The notes under the pieces are model-generated. The model did not search any database, had not been told where the DNA came from, and saw only the letters and a list, made by a program, of their open reading frames with translations. Positions 8,568-17,048 of a stretch of 57,581 bases of DNA are shown here, piece after piece. The number at the start of each line of letters is the position of its first letter. Position 1 is the first letter of the stretch. Made by a program: the position numbers and the translations under genes. Where the stretch lies: NCBI GenBank assembly GCA_017643925.1, contig JAEPML010000027.1, positions 1 through 57,581 on the forward strand, read 5' to 3'. This DNA is from Roseibium sp. (GTDB lineage Bacteria > Pseudomonadota > Alphaproteobacteria > Rhizobiales > Stappiaceae).

Positions 8568-9446
8568 TTACCTTTGAAGCACGAAATCGGCGCAGCGGGA
8601 GCCGAGCATCATGGCCGGGGCATTGGTGTTGCCGGCATTTATGTCGGGGACTGCCGACATGTCGCAGACCCTGAGGCCGTCGACACCGCGCACGCGGAGC
8701 CTGGCGTCGAGCACGGCCATCCTGTCGCCGTCGGTGCCCATCCGGGCGGTTCCGGCCGGGTGGTAATTGGTCTTTACAAAGCGTTTGCAGTGTTCCCTGA
8801 GCGCGGTGTCCGAGGTTTCGGCCGGGCCAGGAATGGCCACGCCCTTCAGTCTCGACGAGAGAGGTTCTGACCGGAAGGCTTCCAGGAAGAACCGCTGGCC
8901 TGCGATCATTTCCTGCATGTCCTCCTCCTCCTTGAGGAGATTCGGACACACGATGGGCATGTCGGTCGGATCCTTGGAGGCCAGCCGGACCTCGCCACGG
9001 GATTTCGGTTTGACCACGACTGTCGTGACCGTCACGCCATAGCCGTCCTTCAACTCCGATTGGGCATCTCGGTCCAGGTAGACAATGGGGACACAGAAGG
9101 CCTGGATCGTGGGCAGGGCCTCGCGATCCTTGGGGTTCATGAAAGCACCTGCCTCCACGCCTGCCGACGTGATCCTGCCGCTGCCAAAGATCTTGAACTG
9201 AAGACCGTTCCAGAGCATGCGCCAGCCTTCGCCCTGACGATAATATCCAAAGGGCCCGTTCGCATAGGCGGTGATCGGGACTTCAGGATGGTCGATCAGG
9301 TTCTGCCCGACGCCTGGAAGATCCACCTTGACCGGGATGTCGAAGGACGCCAGGTGATCGGCCTCGCCAATGCCGGAATGCATCAGGATCTTTGGTGTGA
9401 CCAGGGCGCCGGCGGCCAGAATGACTTCACTGGCGCCACCGACAGC
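8568..9446 (-). pseudogene. GMC oxidoreductase, N-terminal half deleted
   Basis: The frame encodes the C-terminal half (about 290 residues) of a choline/glucose-dehydrogenase-type FAD enzyme. It starts in the conserved GASEVILAAGALVTPKIL segment and ends with the catalytic-site blocks NYHPAGTARMG and NAGNTNAPAMM and the usual C-terminus. About 250-270 N-terminal residues, including the FAD-binding Rossmann motif, are missing. Upstream in the same frame is a TGA at 9447-9449, and the DNA there belongs to a thioredoxin-like gene on the other strand. The first available ATG (9383) would give a protein without its cofactor site. It is probably a remnant of a deletion or rearrangement beside the attachment site. 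Confidence 0.75.
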
Positions 9447-9882
9447 TCAATTGACGCCACTGACCGTTGCCCGTGCCGTTCCCGAATTGTCACTGGTTTC
9501 CATGACACCAGGCTACTCGACGGACATACTGGCCAATTCGAACGGGCTGTTGCTGCATTTCTGGGCGACCTGGTGCCCGCCCTGTCTGCGGGAGCTTCCG
9601 CTGTTGCTTGCCGGTTGTCGTGCCGCCGGTTTCAGCCACGCGGCGGTTTCGCTCGACAAAACCAGTGATGTCGTGGAGCGGTACATAGACGGGATGGGTG
9701 TTCCTGCTTCCAACATTTTTTTGCAGGAAGGGACGTTGGAAACCGACGGGTTGTTAATGGGTGGCATCTTGCCGGCCACGCTCGTGGTCGATCGGGCAGG
9801 CAACGTCAGAGCCCGGGGTATCGGAGAAATCGAGTGGCGCTCTCTTGAGCGTTGGAGTCTTGTCGCCAAATGGGTGCGGTAA
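9421..9882 (+). pseudogene. TlpA/redoxin-like thioredoxin, N-terminus replaced
   Basis: The frame encodes a thioredoxin fold with WATWCPPC (CxxC active site), a following helix RELPLLLAG, and the cis-Pro segment GILPATLVVDRAGNVRARG. This is the TlpA/ResA type that normally reduces apocytochrome or copper-site cysteines in the periplasm. The signal peptide or anchor of that family is absent. The first residues of the frame, from ATG 9421, are antisense to the GMC remnant, so the gene has been cut at about 9440 and joined to foreign sequence. Without export the product is unlikely to act in its usual place, although the catalytic domain itself looks whole. Confidence 0.6.
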
Positions 9883-10069
9883 CATCGCACATTGCCTGAA
9901 GTCCAAGGGGCTGACCTTTGTCTCATTGTCATCGATCGTCTTCTAATTTGCGGCTTGCGATTGAATTTCCTGCCTGACTGGGTCACAAGGACCCGGGAAG
10001 GGTTTAGACCAAAGTCGTAAGTGTCAGGGTTGGTGCCCTTTCTGACCGGCAAATCAAGAGGACAGCCAA

Positions 10070-11083
10070 TTGACTACGGAACGCCAGACTCTTCGAAAAT
10101 TCCTGCTTCAGGAACAGGAAAAAAGCGGCATTGGACAGGACATGATGCTGCTGCTCGAAGATATCGCGACGTCCTGCCGGATCATTGCGCACCAGATCAG
10201 GAACGGGCCGTTTCTCGACATACTTGGGACAACCGAGACCTCCAACGTCCAGGGCGAAACCCAGAAGCAGCTGGACGTGATTGCCAATGATGTTTTCCTG
10301 AGCCACTGCAGCAACTGCGCGCGCGTTGCAGCTCTCGTGTCCGAAGAGATCGATGAGGTCATCTGGCTGAAGGACGCACCGAAGAAGGGCGACTATCTGG
10401 TCTATTTCGATCCGCTTGACGGTTCTTCGAACCTGAATGTCAATCTTTCGGTTGGCTCGATCTTTTCCGTTGTCGAGTTGGAGGACGATCTTGCCGAGCT
10501 CAGCAACGAAGCGGTCCTGATCAAGGGAGCAAAGCAGATCTGTGCAGGATACTCCCTGTACGGACCATCGACCTCGCTGGTCTTCTCGACGGGTCAGGGC
10601 GTGAACGGTTTTACCCACAAGATCGGGTCGGGTGAATTTCTGCTGACTTTCCCGGACATGAAACTGCCGGAAGAAACCGAGGAATTCGCCATCAATGCCT
10701 CCCGCTTCAGAAGTTGGGACGCGCCAATCCGGCGCTATGTGGAAGAATGTATCGACGGCGAGGACGGCGTCCGGGGCAAGTCCTTCAATATGCGCTGGAC
10801 AGCGTCGATGGTTGCCGAAGTTCACCGGATCCTCACACGGGGCGGTGTCTTTCTCTATCCCAAGGACAGTGCCAACGCGCATATGGGAGGCAAGCTAAGG
10901 CTCCTTTATGAAGCCAATCCCATGGGCTTCATTGTGGAACAGGCCGGCGGCCGCGCTTCCACCGGCACGGAGCGGATTCTCGACGTTCAGCCGACCGGAC
11001 ATCACCAGCGCATTTCCGTCGTGCTGGGGTGCAAGGCTGAAGTGGAGGTTATCGAATCCTACTTCGCCGACGAGCGTGGTTGA
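10070..11083 (+). CDS. fbp: Class 1 fructose-1,6-bisphosphatase
   Basis: 337 residues, the usual length for the class. It hydrolyses fructose 1,6-bisphosphate to fructose 6-phosphate in gluconeogenesis or the Calvin cycle, in the cytoplasm. The metal/phosphate motif YFDPLDGSSNLNVNLSVG lies near residues 118-135. The C-terminal substrate region contains KDSANAHMGGKLRLLYEANP and the final Glu-rich metal site. The start is TTG with AGAGGA seven bases upstream; no ATG fits the conserved N-terminus. It stands alone, without Calvin-cycle or glycolytic neighbours in the window. Confidence 0.95.
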   Translation: MTTERQTLRKFLLQEQEKSGIGQDMMLLLEDIATSCRIIAHQIRNGPFLDILGTTETSNVQGETQKQLDVIANDVFLSHCSNCARVAALVSEEIDEVIWLKDAPKKGDYLVYFDPLDGSSNLNVNLSVGSIFSVVELEDDLAELSNEAVLIKGAKQICAGYSLYGPSTSLVFSTGQGVNGFTHKIGSGEFLLTFPDMKLPEETEEFAINASRFRSWDAPIRRYVEECIDGEDGVRGKSFNMRWTASMVAEVHRILTRGGVFLYPKDSANAHMGGKLRLLYEANPMGFIVEQAGGRASTGTERILDVQPTGHHQRISVVLGCKAEVEVIESYFADERG

Positions 11084-11364
11084 GGATTTTTCGGCAACAG
11101 AATTGTTGCGCCAAAGCGCAGAAACTTGCGTTTCTCAGTGTCGGGTATTGCGCATTTCCGGCACTGGTTGACCTCTTCTGAACGCCTACCATTTTAGTCA
11201 ATCTCTATTTTTTGTTTAACCGACTGGTCAATCTGCATACCGTAGCTTCGGGCGTCGTGATTACTGACAGGTGTCGCTGGTCTCGTTTTCGCATTCTTTA
11301 AATGGAAGGCGAGCGGGAAGCGATCGGCAGTGGGGTGCGCCTTTTAGGGGCGGAACGGGTGTCC

Positions 11365-12117
11365 ATGCAGAAACTGGATTTTGAAATCGACATGCCACAG
11401 CTGCGCCGAGCATGGAGCGTGCTGGATCGGCAGTTTGCATCTCATGGGCTGACCCTTCACCAGGGGTCCGATTTCGTTGCTATCGAGGATCTTGCAGAAG
11501 AGGGGGGGCTGCGTCCGCTCGAAGGTCACTTTACGCCTGTCCTGAACACCTACACGCCTTCACAGGCCTTCTGGCTCGGATTGCTGGACCGGGATGACCG
11601 GTTGGTCGGAAGGGTGTGTGCGCGTTTCGACCGTATGGAATACCCGATGACGCTCACGGATTTCTGGCGAAAATACTTTCACCGCTGCTACCCGAACGCG
11701 GACGGTGGTCAGGTGATGCTGGCGCCTGTGCAACCGCGTGTCGGCCGGCGGATCACGGGTGACGTTGCCTATCTCGGTGGAACCGAGGTTGCCGTCGACT
11801 GGCAAGGGGTCAAGCTCGGGGCTCTGCTCAACCAGATGGCGCAGATCGTCGCTCTCGACCAGTGGCGGGCGAGCTTCTTCTACGGCTGGGTGCAGGGGCA
11901 CAATTTCATGGACGGATTCTGGCGTGACTGCGGTTTTACCAGGGCCCATTTCAATGGCATCAGCTGGGAAGAGCCTTTGCCCGAGACCCTGGACGCCAAC
12001 CTGATATTCGTTGGTAACTCCGCAGACGACGTGTGCGATCTGATCGACCGGATCGTTGATGGGTCGCAAGCAGCTTTATTAGACAGAACACACGTTCATG
12101 GCCCCCGGCGGTCGTGA
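11365..12117 (+). CDS. GNAT-like protein of unknown substrate
   Basis: About 250 residues. The centre (EVAVDWQGVKLGALLNQMAQIVAL) looks like the beta4-helix3 acetyl-CoA loop of GNAT N-acyltransferases, with Gln-Gly-x-x-x-Gly-Ala at the pyrophosphate-binding turn, and a later aromatic-rich strand (FYGWVQGHNFMDGF) could line a substrate pocket. I recognise no specific family. ATG 11365 has a G-rich ribosome site; an in-frame ATG at 11302 has none. The last 158 bases overlap the 3' end of the convergent gene, so one of the two C-termini is probably not ancestral. The 280 bases before it show no recognised element. Confidence 0.55.
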   Translation: MQKLDFEIDMPQLRRAWSVLDRQFASHGLTLHQGSDFVAIEDLAEEGGLRPLEGHFTPVLNTYTPSQAFWLGLLDRDDRLVGRVCARFDRMEYPMTLTDFWRKYFHRCYPNADGGQVMLAPVQPRVGRRITGDVAYLGGTEVAVDWQGVKLGALLNQMAQIVALDQWRASFFYGWVQGHNFMDGFWRDCGFTRAHFNGISWEEPLPETLDANLIFVGNSADDVCDLIDRIVDGSQAALLDRTHVHGPRRS

Positions 12118-12541
12118 ACTTGAGCAGCAGACGCTGCAAGGTCATGTCGGGCACACCGTCGCCGAGCCTGCGTCCCGTGCGCTGGAAATCGAACCAGGGC
12201 TCGCCTGCGAAGGCGACAGGATAGGCATCCGCCACGCCTCGGCGATACTCTTCCGGCAGATAGCTGATCGGCGACCTGACTTCACGGTTCTCCAGGGCTT
12301 CGGGAAAGAAACGGCGGAATGTCGATTTGTGACCTGCAAAGGTCACTTGCGGAACGTCACCGGTCTCCGCATGGGCCGCCGTCATCAGCAAATAGGGAGA
12401 CAGCCGGCTCAAGGGCGTTTCGCGTGCAATGATGCCGTTGTTCTCGCGCCAGGTCTTGTAGAGAAACTGTTCCATGTCACCGGCAAGACCGTTTTCGACC
12501 ATGGCCAGTGACAATGGTTCAACAAAGGCGGATCTGCCCAT
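11960..12541 (-). CDS. PAS-like (PAS_5-type) sensor protein
   Basis: 193 residues. The segment VTFAGHKSTFRRFFPEAL, then YLPEEYRRGVADAY and GEPWFDFQRTG, then LQRLLLKFTTAGG follows the pattern of small alphaproteobacterial PAS_5-type proteins: a short strand, a helix at a ligand pocket, and a final strand with a conserved Leu-Leu-Leu run. ATG 12541 has GGAGG five bases before it, inside the end of the upstream small gene (23-base overlap), so translation is probably coupled. The last ~35 residues are Arg/Ser-rich and antisense to the convergent gene, and may be a read-through tail. A sensory or adaptor role beside the XRE regulator is inference. Confidence 0.5.
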   Translation of the reverse strand: MGRSAFVEPLSLAMVENGLAGDMEQFLYKTWRENNGIIARETPLSRLSPYLLMTAAHAETGDVPQVTFAGHKSTFRRFFPEALENREVRSPISYLPEEYRRGVADAYPVAFAGEPWFDFQRTGRRLGDGVPDMTLQRLLLKFTTAGGHERVFCLIKLLATHQRSGRSDRTRRLRSYQRISGWRPGSRAKALPS

Positions 12542-12782
12542 CGGCACCTCCGAACATGTCTGATGAGGGCACGTAGCCTTTCTGGATGGCCTCGGCGAAA
12601 ATGTCCGGCCGTGCGGTGCGGGCGAGATCCGCCCTTTCTTCGTCCGTCAAATCGCTTGTCTGATTGTGGTCGAACATGTCGTAGCAATAGAAATCAAGCA
12701 GATAGAGGCAATCGTAATCGGCTGCGATCTTCCAGAGATCCAGGAATTCAAGTTGCTCCGTGGTGAAATCGTTGTTTTTCAT
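12519..12782 (-). CDS. Small acidic protein of the XRE operon
   Basis: 87 residues from ATG 12782; a GTG at 12794 that overlaps the upstream stop as GTGA is an alternative. The first 45 residues are rich in aromatic and acidic residues (LWKIAADYDCLYLLDFYCYDMFDH), followed by a helical acidic stretch (TDEERADLARTARPDIFAEAIQ). No family recognised and no membrane segment. It is sandwiched without a gap between the XRE regulator and the PAS-like gene, which suggests the three products act together. It could be an anti-regulator or partner protein; nothing in the sequence proves it. Confidence 0.55.
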   Translation of the reverse strand: MKNNDFTTEQLEFLDLWKIAADYDCLYLLDFYCYDMFDHNQTSDLTDEERADLARTARPDIFAEAIQKGYVPSSDMFGGADGQIRLC

Positions 12783-12790
12783 TTTCTGCT

Positions 12791-13198
12791 TCACCTTCTC
12801 CCGCCTGCACCCGACATCAGTGTCTTGTAGACATGAAACGTGTTTTCCAGAACCTGGAACTGATCCATCCGGTCTGCCGCTGGCATCTTGTCGTTTTCTG
12901 CAATTACATAGGCATGCGCCTTGTCGAACAGGGCCCGATCGAAACTGGCGACAGCTCTCTGCGGCGCGCTGTCCTGAACGACAGCTGACGTCAGCCGTGG
13001 CAGCGGAGCGTCAAGCTGTTCTGCAAGTAACAGGAGTTGCGATGCCTTGAGCTGCTGCTGTCCCCCCTTGATCTTGGAGAGGGAAGATCTCGACATGTCG
13101 AGCATCTCAGCGACTTCGCTCACCTGGCGCCCGCTTTTGGGAACCACGTCGTTCACCCAATCAGCCAAAAGCTGATCGTGGTTTGCCGTTGCAGTCAT
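12791..13198 (-). CDS. XRE-family transcriptional regulator
   Basis: 135 residues. The N-terminal half is a classic XRE helix-turn-helix (VSEVAEMLDMSRSSLSKIKGGQQQLKASQLLLLAEQLDA), with the recognition helix MSRSSLSKIKGG. The C-terminal half is helical (RALFDKAHAYVIAENDKMPAADRMDQFQVL) and probably mediates dimerisation or ligand binding. It is the first gene of a three-gene minus-strand operon. The 132 bases separating it from the upstream sugar-transferase gene contain two inverted repeats (13221-13255) that could be its own operator. It might control the adjoining exopolysaccharide genes. Confidence 0.8.
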   Translation of the reverse strand: MTATANHDQLLADWVNDVVPKSGRQVSEVAEMLDMSRSSLSKIKGGQQQLKASQLLLLAEQLDAPLPRLTSAVVQDSAPQRAVASFDRALFDKAHAYVIAENDKMPAADRMDQFQVLENTFHVYKTLMSGAGGRR

Positions 13199-13220
13199 TG
13201 CATGCCTGTGGTTGTTGTTT

Positions 13221-13255
13221 GTTCGAATATAGAACGCGATTTCCAGAATGGAAAT
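13221..13255. promoter_or_regulatory. Tandem inverted repeats, candidate XRE operator
   Basis: Two short palindromes lie just upstream of the XRE gene: GTTC-N7-GAAC at 13221-13235 and ATTTCC-AGAAT-GGAAAT at 13239-13255 (perfect six-base arms). XRE regulators usually bind such elements near their own promoter. Binding is inferred from position only. Confidence 0.4.
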
Positions 13256-13330
13256 TGCTTTCCGTTACGACAGTTAATTTGCCCACGGAATAATTCGGTC
13301 TATCCGGTCACGGGGAGCCTTCCGGGCCGC

Positions 13331-14014
13331 CTAGTGACCTTTCGACGGGAAGAGAACCGTCCTGAAGATCAGCCTGACATCCAGCCAGACGCTCCAGTCT
13401 CGAATGTAGTCCAGATCATGTTGCAGTCGGTTCCGCATGTCCTCGCGGGAATTGATCGGACCGCGGGCGCCTGAAACCTGGGCATTGCCGGTCAGGCCCG
13501 GGCGCACGGAATAACGCTGCATATAGGATTCGAAACGCGGTTTATAGGACGCATCGAGCTCAACTGGATGTGGTCTTGGACCGACCAGGGACATTTCACC
13601 TGCCAGCACGTTCATGAGTTGCGGCAATTCGTCGAGACTGGTTGCACGCAGCCAACGCCCAAGAGGCGTGATGCGCGGGTCGTGTGGGCCCCTGGTTTGC
13701 CTGAAAGGTGTCGGTTTGGGTGTGACGGACATGGACCGCAGCTTCCAGATATGAAAGACCTTGCCGTCAAGACCGGTGCGTTTCTGGCGAAAGAAAACAG
13801 GCCCCCTGTCCTGAAGAAAGATGAGCCCCATCAGCAGCGCGAAAATGGGGGACAGGAGAACCAGACCGGATGCGCTGCCGACAATGTCAATGAAACGCTT
13901 TGTCCTGGAGTTGAGACAGCTGTCCGCTGTGCCGGGGGCGAGGGGGGCAACAGGAAGGACCGGCGCGGTTTCAACGGAAGACGCAGCCATTCGTTCGTTC
14001 ACATGTATCGACAT
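13331..14014 (-). CDS. Undecaprenyl-phosphate sugar phosphotransferase (ExoY/WcaJ-like)
   Basis: 227 residues. Initiates repeat-unit assembly by moving a sugar-1-phosphate from a UDP-sugar to undecaprenyl phosphate at the inner membrane. The start of the fold carries one hydrophobic helix (about 45-68). The cytoplasmic catalytic part has the family blocks GPVFFRQKRTGLDGKVFHIW, KLRSM, DELPQLMNVLAGEMSLVGPRP and RPGLTGNAQVSG. The length matches the short ExoY-type enzymes rather than the WbaP/WcaJ form with an extra membrane domain. It diverges from the first glycosyltransferase gene, so both promoters lie in 14015-14161. Confidence 0.9.
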   Translation of the reverse strand: MSIHVNERMAASSVETAPVLPVAPLAPGTADSCLNSRTKRFIDIVGSASGLVLLSPIFALLMGLIFLQDRGPVFFRQKRTGLDGKVFHIWKLRSMSVTPKPTPFRQTRGPHDPRITPLGRWLRATSLDELPQLMNVLAGEMSLVGPRPHPVELDASYKPRFESYMQRYSVRPGLTGNAQVSGARGPINSREDMRNRLQHDLDYIRDWSVWLDVRLIFRTVLFPSKGH

Positions 14015-14084
14015 CCAGCCGCCTTCTGCCCGTACCAGCCGTTAACGATAAATACCAGTTTTGCCACGTCTTTTGCGTTTTAAC

Positions 14085-14097
14085 TGGTTCGTAACCA
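14085..14097. promoter_or_regulatory. Short palindrome in the divergent exopolysaccharide promoter
   Basis: TGGTT-CGT-AACCA lies in the A+T-rich gap between the divergent phosphotransferase and glycosyltransferase genes. The same gap contains ATAAATACC, and the second divergent exopolysaccharide promoter (20514-20779) contains GTAAATACC. A shared regulator is possible but weakly supported. Confidence 0.25.
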
Positions 14098-14161
14098 TAA
14101 GCTATGGGATACAGTTTCCCTACGTTTAGAGAAAGCGGAAAACGGCAGTTTGGTTAACTGT

Positions 14162-15175
14162 ATGAGTGCTGAAAAACTCGCTCCCAGGGTCAGTGTGATC
14201 GTGCCGGTGTACAACGCCGAAGCGTATCTGCCTGCGACCGTCAACTCTGTCTTTGCGCAGTCCTTTGAAGATTACGAACTGATCCTGGTTGATGACGGTT
14301 CAACGGACCGGTCCTCAAAGATCGCCCAGTCCTTTTCCGATCCCCGGGTCCGGTATCACAGGCAGGAAAACCATGGAGTTTCGACTGCCCGCAACAAGGG
14401 GCTCGATCTTGCCAGGGGCAGCATCATCGGTTTTCTGGATTCAGACGATCTCTGGCATCGCGACAAGATCGCTGAACATGTCGGGCATTTCGATCGCAGG
14501 GCAGATGTCGGCGTCAGCTACAGTGCCTGCCGATTTATAGACTCCCAAGGTAATCGCCTGAAAACGGGATATCGGCCGAAACTGTCCGGCATCAGCGCTG
14601 CGGATGTCTATTGCAGAAACCCGATTGCCGGCGGTTCAACAGCGTTTTTTCGACGCGAGATCTTCGACGACATTGTCGAGCCCCGTTCCGGGGATGGTCA
14701 CCGCGCCTGTTTCGATGTGAAGGCTTCGGCTCCCGGTGCCAGTCATGCAGAAGACCATCAATGCTGGTTGCGCATGGCCCTTCATTCCCGGCTCACGTTT
14801 GAAGGCATCGACAAGGAGCTGACTTTCTACCGGATACATGATGCAGGCCTTTCGGCGCGGATCGACAAGATGCATCAGGGCTGGCTGGCGATCGACGCCT
14901 ATGTGCGTGACCAGGCACCGGACCTCCACAAGTCTCACTCGAGTCTCGCCAATGCCTACCAGATGCGCTACTTCGCGCGCCGCTCGGTTGCGCGGGGAGA
15001 CAGCCGGGAAGCAGCCTCCTATCTGGCGAAATCCCTTCGCTTCTCCCTGAAACCGTTTTTCACCGAGCCGGTGAAATCCCTTTCAACCCTAGCTGCAGTT
15101 CTGGCGCTCCGCCTGATGCCATCGGTAACGAACCGCTGGATCAACCGGGCCGCCGGTGCGGGGAATGAAACATGA
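14162..15175 (+). CDS. Family 2 glycosyltransferase
   Basis: 337 residues. GT-A fold of family 2: VSVIVPVYNAEAYLPATVNS at the N-terminus, EDYELILVDDGSTDRS as the nucleotide-binding strand, GFLDSDDLWHRDK as the DxD-type metal motif, and EDHQCWLRM as the probable catalytic-base region. It transfers a sugar from a nucleotide sugar to the growing lipid-linked unit on the cytoplasmic face. ATG 14162 is preferred; a TTG at 14150 has no support. Its stop overlaps the next gene (ATGAGC), so it heads a three-gene coupled operon. Confidence 0.9.
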   Translation: MSAEKLAPRVSVIVPVYNAEAYLPATVNSVFAQSFEDYELILVDDGSTDRSSKIAQSFSDPRVRYHRQENHGVSTARNKGLDLARGSIIGFLDSDDLWHRDKIAEHVGHFDRRADVGVSYSACRFIDSQGNRLKTGYRPKLSGISAADVYCRNPIAGGSTAFFRREIFDDIVEPRSGDGHRACFDVKASAPGASHAEDHQCWLRMALHSRLTFEGIDKELTFYRIHDAGLSARIDKMHQGWLAIDAYVRDQAPDLHKSHSSLANAYQMRYFARRSVARGDSREAASYLAKSLRFSLKPFFTEPVKSLSTLAAVLALRLMPSVTNRWINRAAGAGNET

Positions 15176-16248
15176 GCATTGCACTAGTAACCGGATCAGG
15201 CGGTCTGATCGGCGCGGAAGCTGTCCTTTTTCTGGCGCGGCAGGGGCTGACCGTCTATGGCATCGACAATGACATGCGGGCCTATTTCTTCGGTGACAAC
15301 GCCTCGACCAACTGGCGCATCCGGGATCTTGAAAACCGTTGCCCGGGTTATCGGCACCGATCCATCGACATTCGGGACGGTGAGGCGATTGATGCCCTTT
15401 TTCAGGAAATCGGATCCGAACTCAGCTGCGTTATCCACGCAGCCGCGCAGCCGAGCCATGACTGGGCAGCAAAGGAACCCGTGACGGATTTCTCCATCAA
15501 CGCCCTGGGCACGCTCAATCTCCTGGAAGCGCTTCGCAAACATGCTCCGGATGCCGCCTTTGCCTTTCTGTCCACCAACAAGGTCTATGGCGACCGGCCC
15601 AATGCGCTTCCGCTTGTGGAGACAGAGACCCGCTGGGAAATCGATGCAAGCCACGCGTTTCATGACCGGGGCATCGACGAGACTATGAGCATTGACGGCT
15701 GCATGCATTCGATCTTCGGCGTCTCCAAGGCCTCAGCCGACCTCATGGTTCAGGAATACGGCCGCTATTTCGGTTTGAAAACCGCCTGTTTCCGTGGTGG
15801 CTGCCTCACGGGTGCGGGGCATTCGGGCGCAGAGCTTCACGGTTTTCTCGCCTATCTGATGCAATGCACGGTAACCGGCAAACCCTATACGGTTTTCGGC
15901 TACAAGGCGAAGCAGGTTCGCGACAACATCCATTCCAGCGATCTTGTGCAAGCGCTCTGGCGTTTCGTCCAGGCGCCAACCTCGGCTGCGGTTTACAATA
16001 TTGGCGGCGGGCGGTTTTCCTCCTGTTCAATGCTGGAAGCAATCGACCTGTGCCAGAAACGTGCGGGACGGGAACTCAACTGGACCTACTCGGATGACAA
16101 CCGGGCGGGAGACCACATCTGGTGGATCAGCGACATCTCCAAGTTCCAGGCTGACTATCCCGGCTTTGAACTCCAATACGACATCGAAGCGGTTATTGCC
16201 GATCTCCACGACAATGGAGCCGAACGCTGGGAGGCCCTGGCATCATGA
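15172..16248 (+). CDS. NAD-dependent epimerase/dehydratase (CDP-paratose 2-epimerase-like) with Phe at the usual catalytic Tyr
   Basis: 358 residues. Extended short-chain dehydrogenase with Rossmann motif TGSGGLIGAE at the N-terminus, VIHAAAQPSHDWA, and STNKVYGD. The position of the catalytic YxxxK reads FGVSK, with Phe in place of Tyr and Lys kept. The closest look-alikes I know are tyvelose/paratose epimerase-type enzymes, in some of which I recall a similar F-x-x-x-K. It is coupled by four-base overlaps to the glycosyltransferase before and the WecG-type gene after, so it should make or modify a sugar nucleotide for the same polymer. The exact reaction cannot be assigned. Confidence 0.85.
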   Translation: MSIALVTGSGGLIGAEAVLFLARQGLTVYGIDNDMRAYFFGDNASTNWRIRDLENRCPGYRHRSIDIRDGEAIDALFQEIGSELSCVIHAAAQPSHDWAAKEPVTDFSINALGTLNLLEALRKHAPDAAFAFLSTNKVYGDRPNALPLVETETRWEIDASHAFHDRGIDETMSIDGCMHSIFGVSKASADLMVQEYGRYFGLKTACFRGGCLTGAGHSGAELHGFLAYLMQCTVTGKPYTVFGYKAKQVRDNIHSSDLVQALWRFVQAPTSAAVYNIGGGRFSSCSMLEAIDLCQKRAGRELNWTYSDDNRAGDHIWWISDISKFQADYPGFELQYDIEAVIADLHDNGAERWEALAS

Positions 16249-17048
16249 TCGATCACGGCGTGCACAGCGTTGGCGGCGTGCCGATTTCCGCGGTCGACTA
16301 CGAGGCCGCGACACAGCGCGTTCTGGAGGCTGCAAAACAAAAACGCCCCTTGGCAGTGTCGGCGCTTGCGGTTCATGGGGTCATGACCGGCGTTTTGGAC
16401 CGCGAGCATCTGTCCCGGTTGAGCAAGATGGATTTGCTGGTGCCGGACGGCCAACCGGTCCGGTGGGCCTTGCGTCTCCTCCATGGCATTCGCCTGCCTG
16501 ATCGCGTCTATGGACCCGAGCTCACGCTGCGGGTCTGCCAGGCCGCGGCAAATGAAGGCGTACCCGTCTATTTTTACGGCAGCCGGCCTGAAGTGTTGCA
16601 GGCGCTCGAGACAAACCTGAAGAAGCGTTTTCCGGACCTGATTTTCGCTGGACTGACACCGTCCAGGTTTCGGGCTCTTTCCAGCGAGGAAAACGTTCAG
16701 GCACTTGAAGAGATCCGGGCGTCAGGTGCGGGGATCGTCTTTGTCGGGCTGGGTTGCCCCCGGCAGGAGGTCTGGGCCTACGAAAACACCAGGGACCTCG
16801 CCATGCCGGTTCTGGCTGTCGGTGCGGCCTTCGATTTTCACGCCGGGCTGCTGAGCCAGGCGCCCAAATGGATGCAGGACCGGGGTCTCGAGTGGTTTTA
16901 CCGCCTGACGCGCGAACCACGCCGGCTCTGGCGCCGCTACGTGTTTCTCAATCCGCTGTTCTGCCTTGAGATTGCACGCCAGTATTTTCTTGGCGAGCTG
17001 GACAGTCGGTCTACCGATGCCGACCCGCAACGGATTCGATACGGTTAG
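16245..17048 (+). CDS. WecG/TagA/CpsF-family glycosyltransferase
   Basis: 267 residues. The family signature is complete: LLVPDGQPVRWALRLL, PVYFYGSRPEVLQALETNL, GAGIVFVGLGCPRQEVWAYE, AVGAAFDFHAG, and WMQDRGLEWFYRLTREPRRL. These soluble or membrane-associated enzymes add N-acetylmannosamine(uronate) or a related sugar to the lipid-linked intermediate. Starts at the ATGA that ends the epimerase gene. Its stop meets the stop of the convergent glycosyltransferase with a four-base overlap (17045-17048), leaving no room for a terminator between them. Confidence 0.92.
   Translation: MIDHGVHSVGGVPISAVDYEAATQRVLEAAKQKRPLAVSALAVHGVMTGVLDREHLSRLSKMDLLVPDGQPVRWALRLLHGIRLPDRVYGPELTLRVCQAAANEGVPVYFYGSRPEVLQALETNLKKRFPDLIFAGLTPSRFRALSSEENVQALEEIRASGAGIVFVGLGCPRQEVWAYENTRDLAMPVLAVGAAFDFHAGLLSQAPKWMQDRGLEWFYRLTREPRRLWRRYVFLNPLFCLEIARQYFLGELDSRSTDADPQRIRYG

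Noticed and set aside
16500..16500. Additional FNR/NNR-type boxes in the exopolysaccharide region
   Set aside because: Partial TTGA/TCAA pairs occur there but none has both arms at the correct spacing before a gene start.
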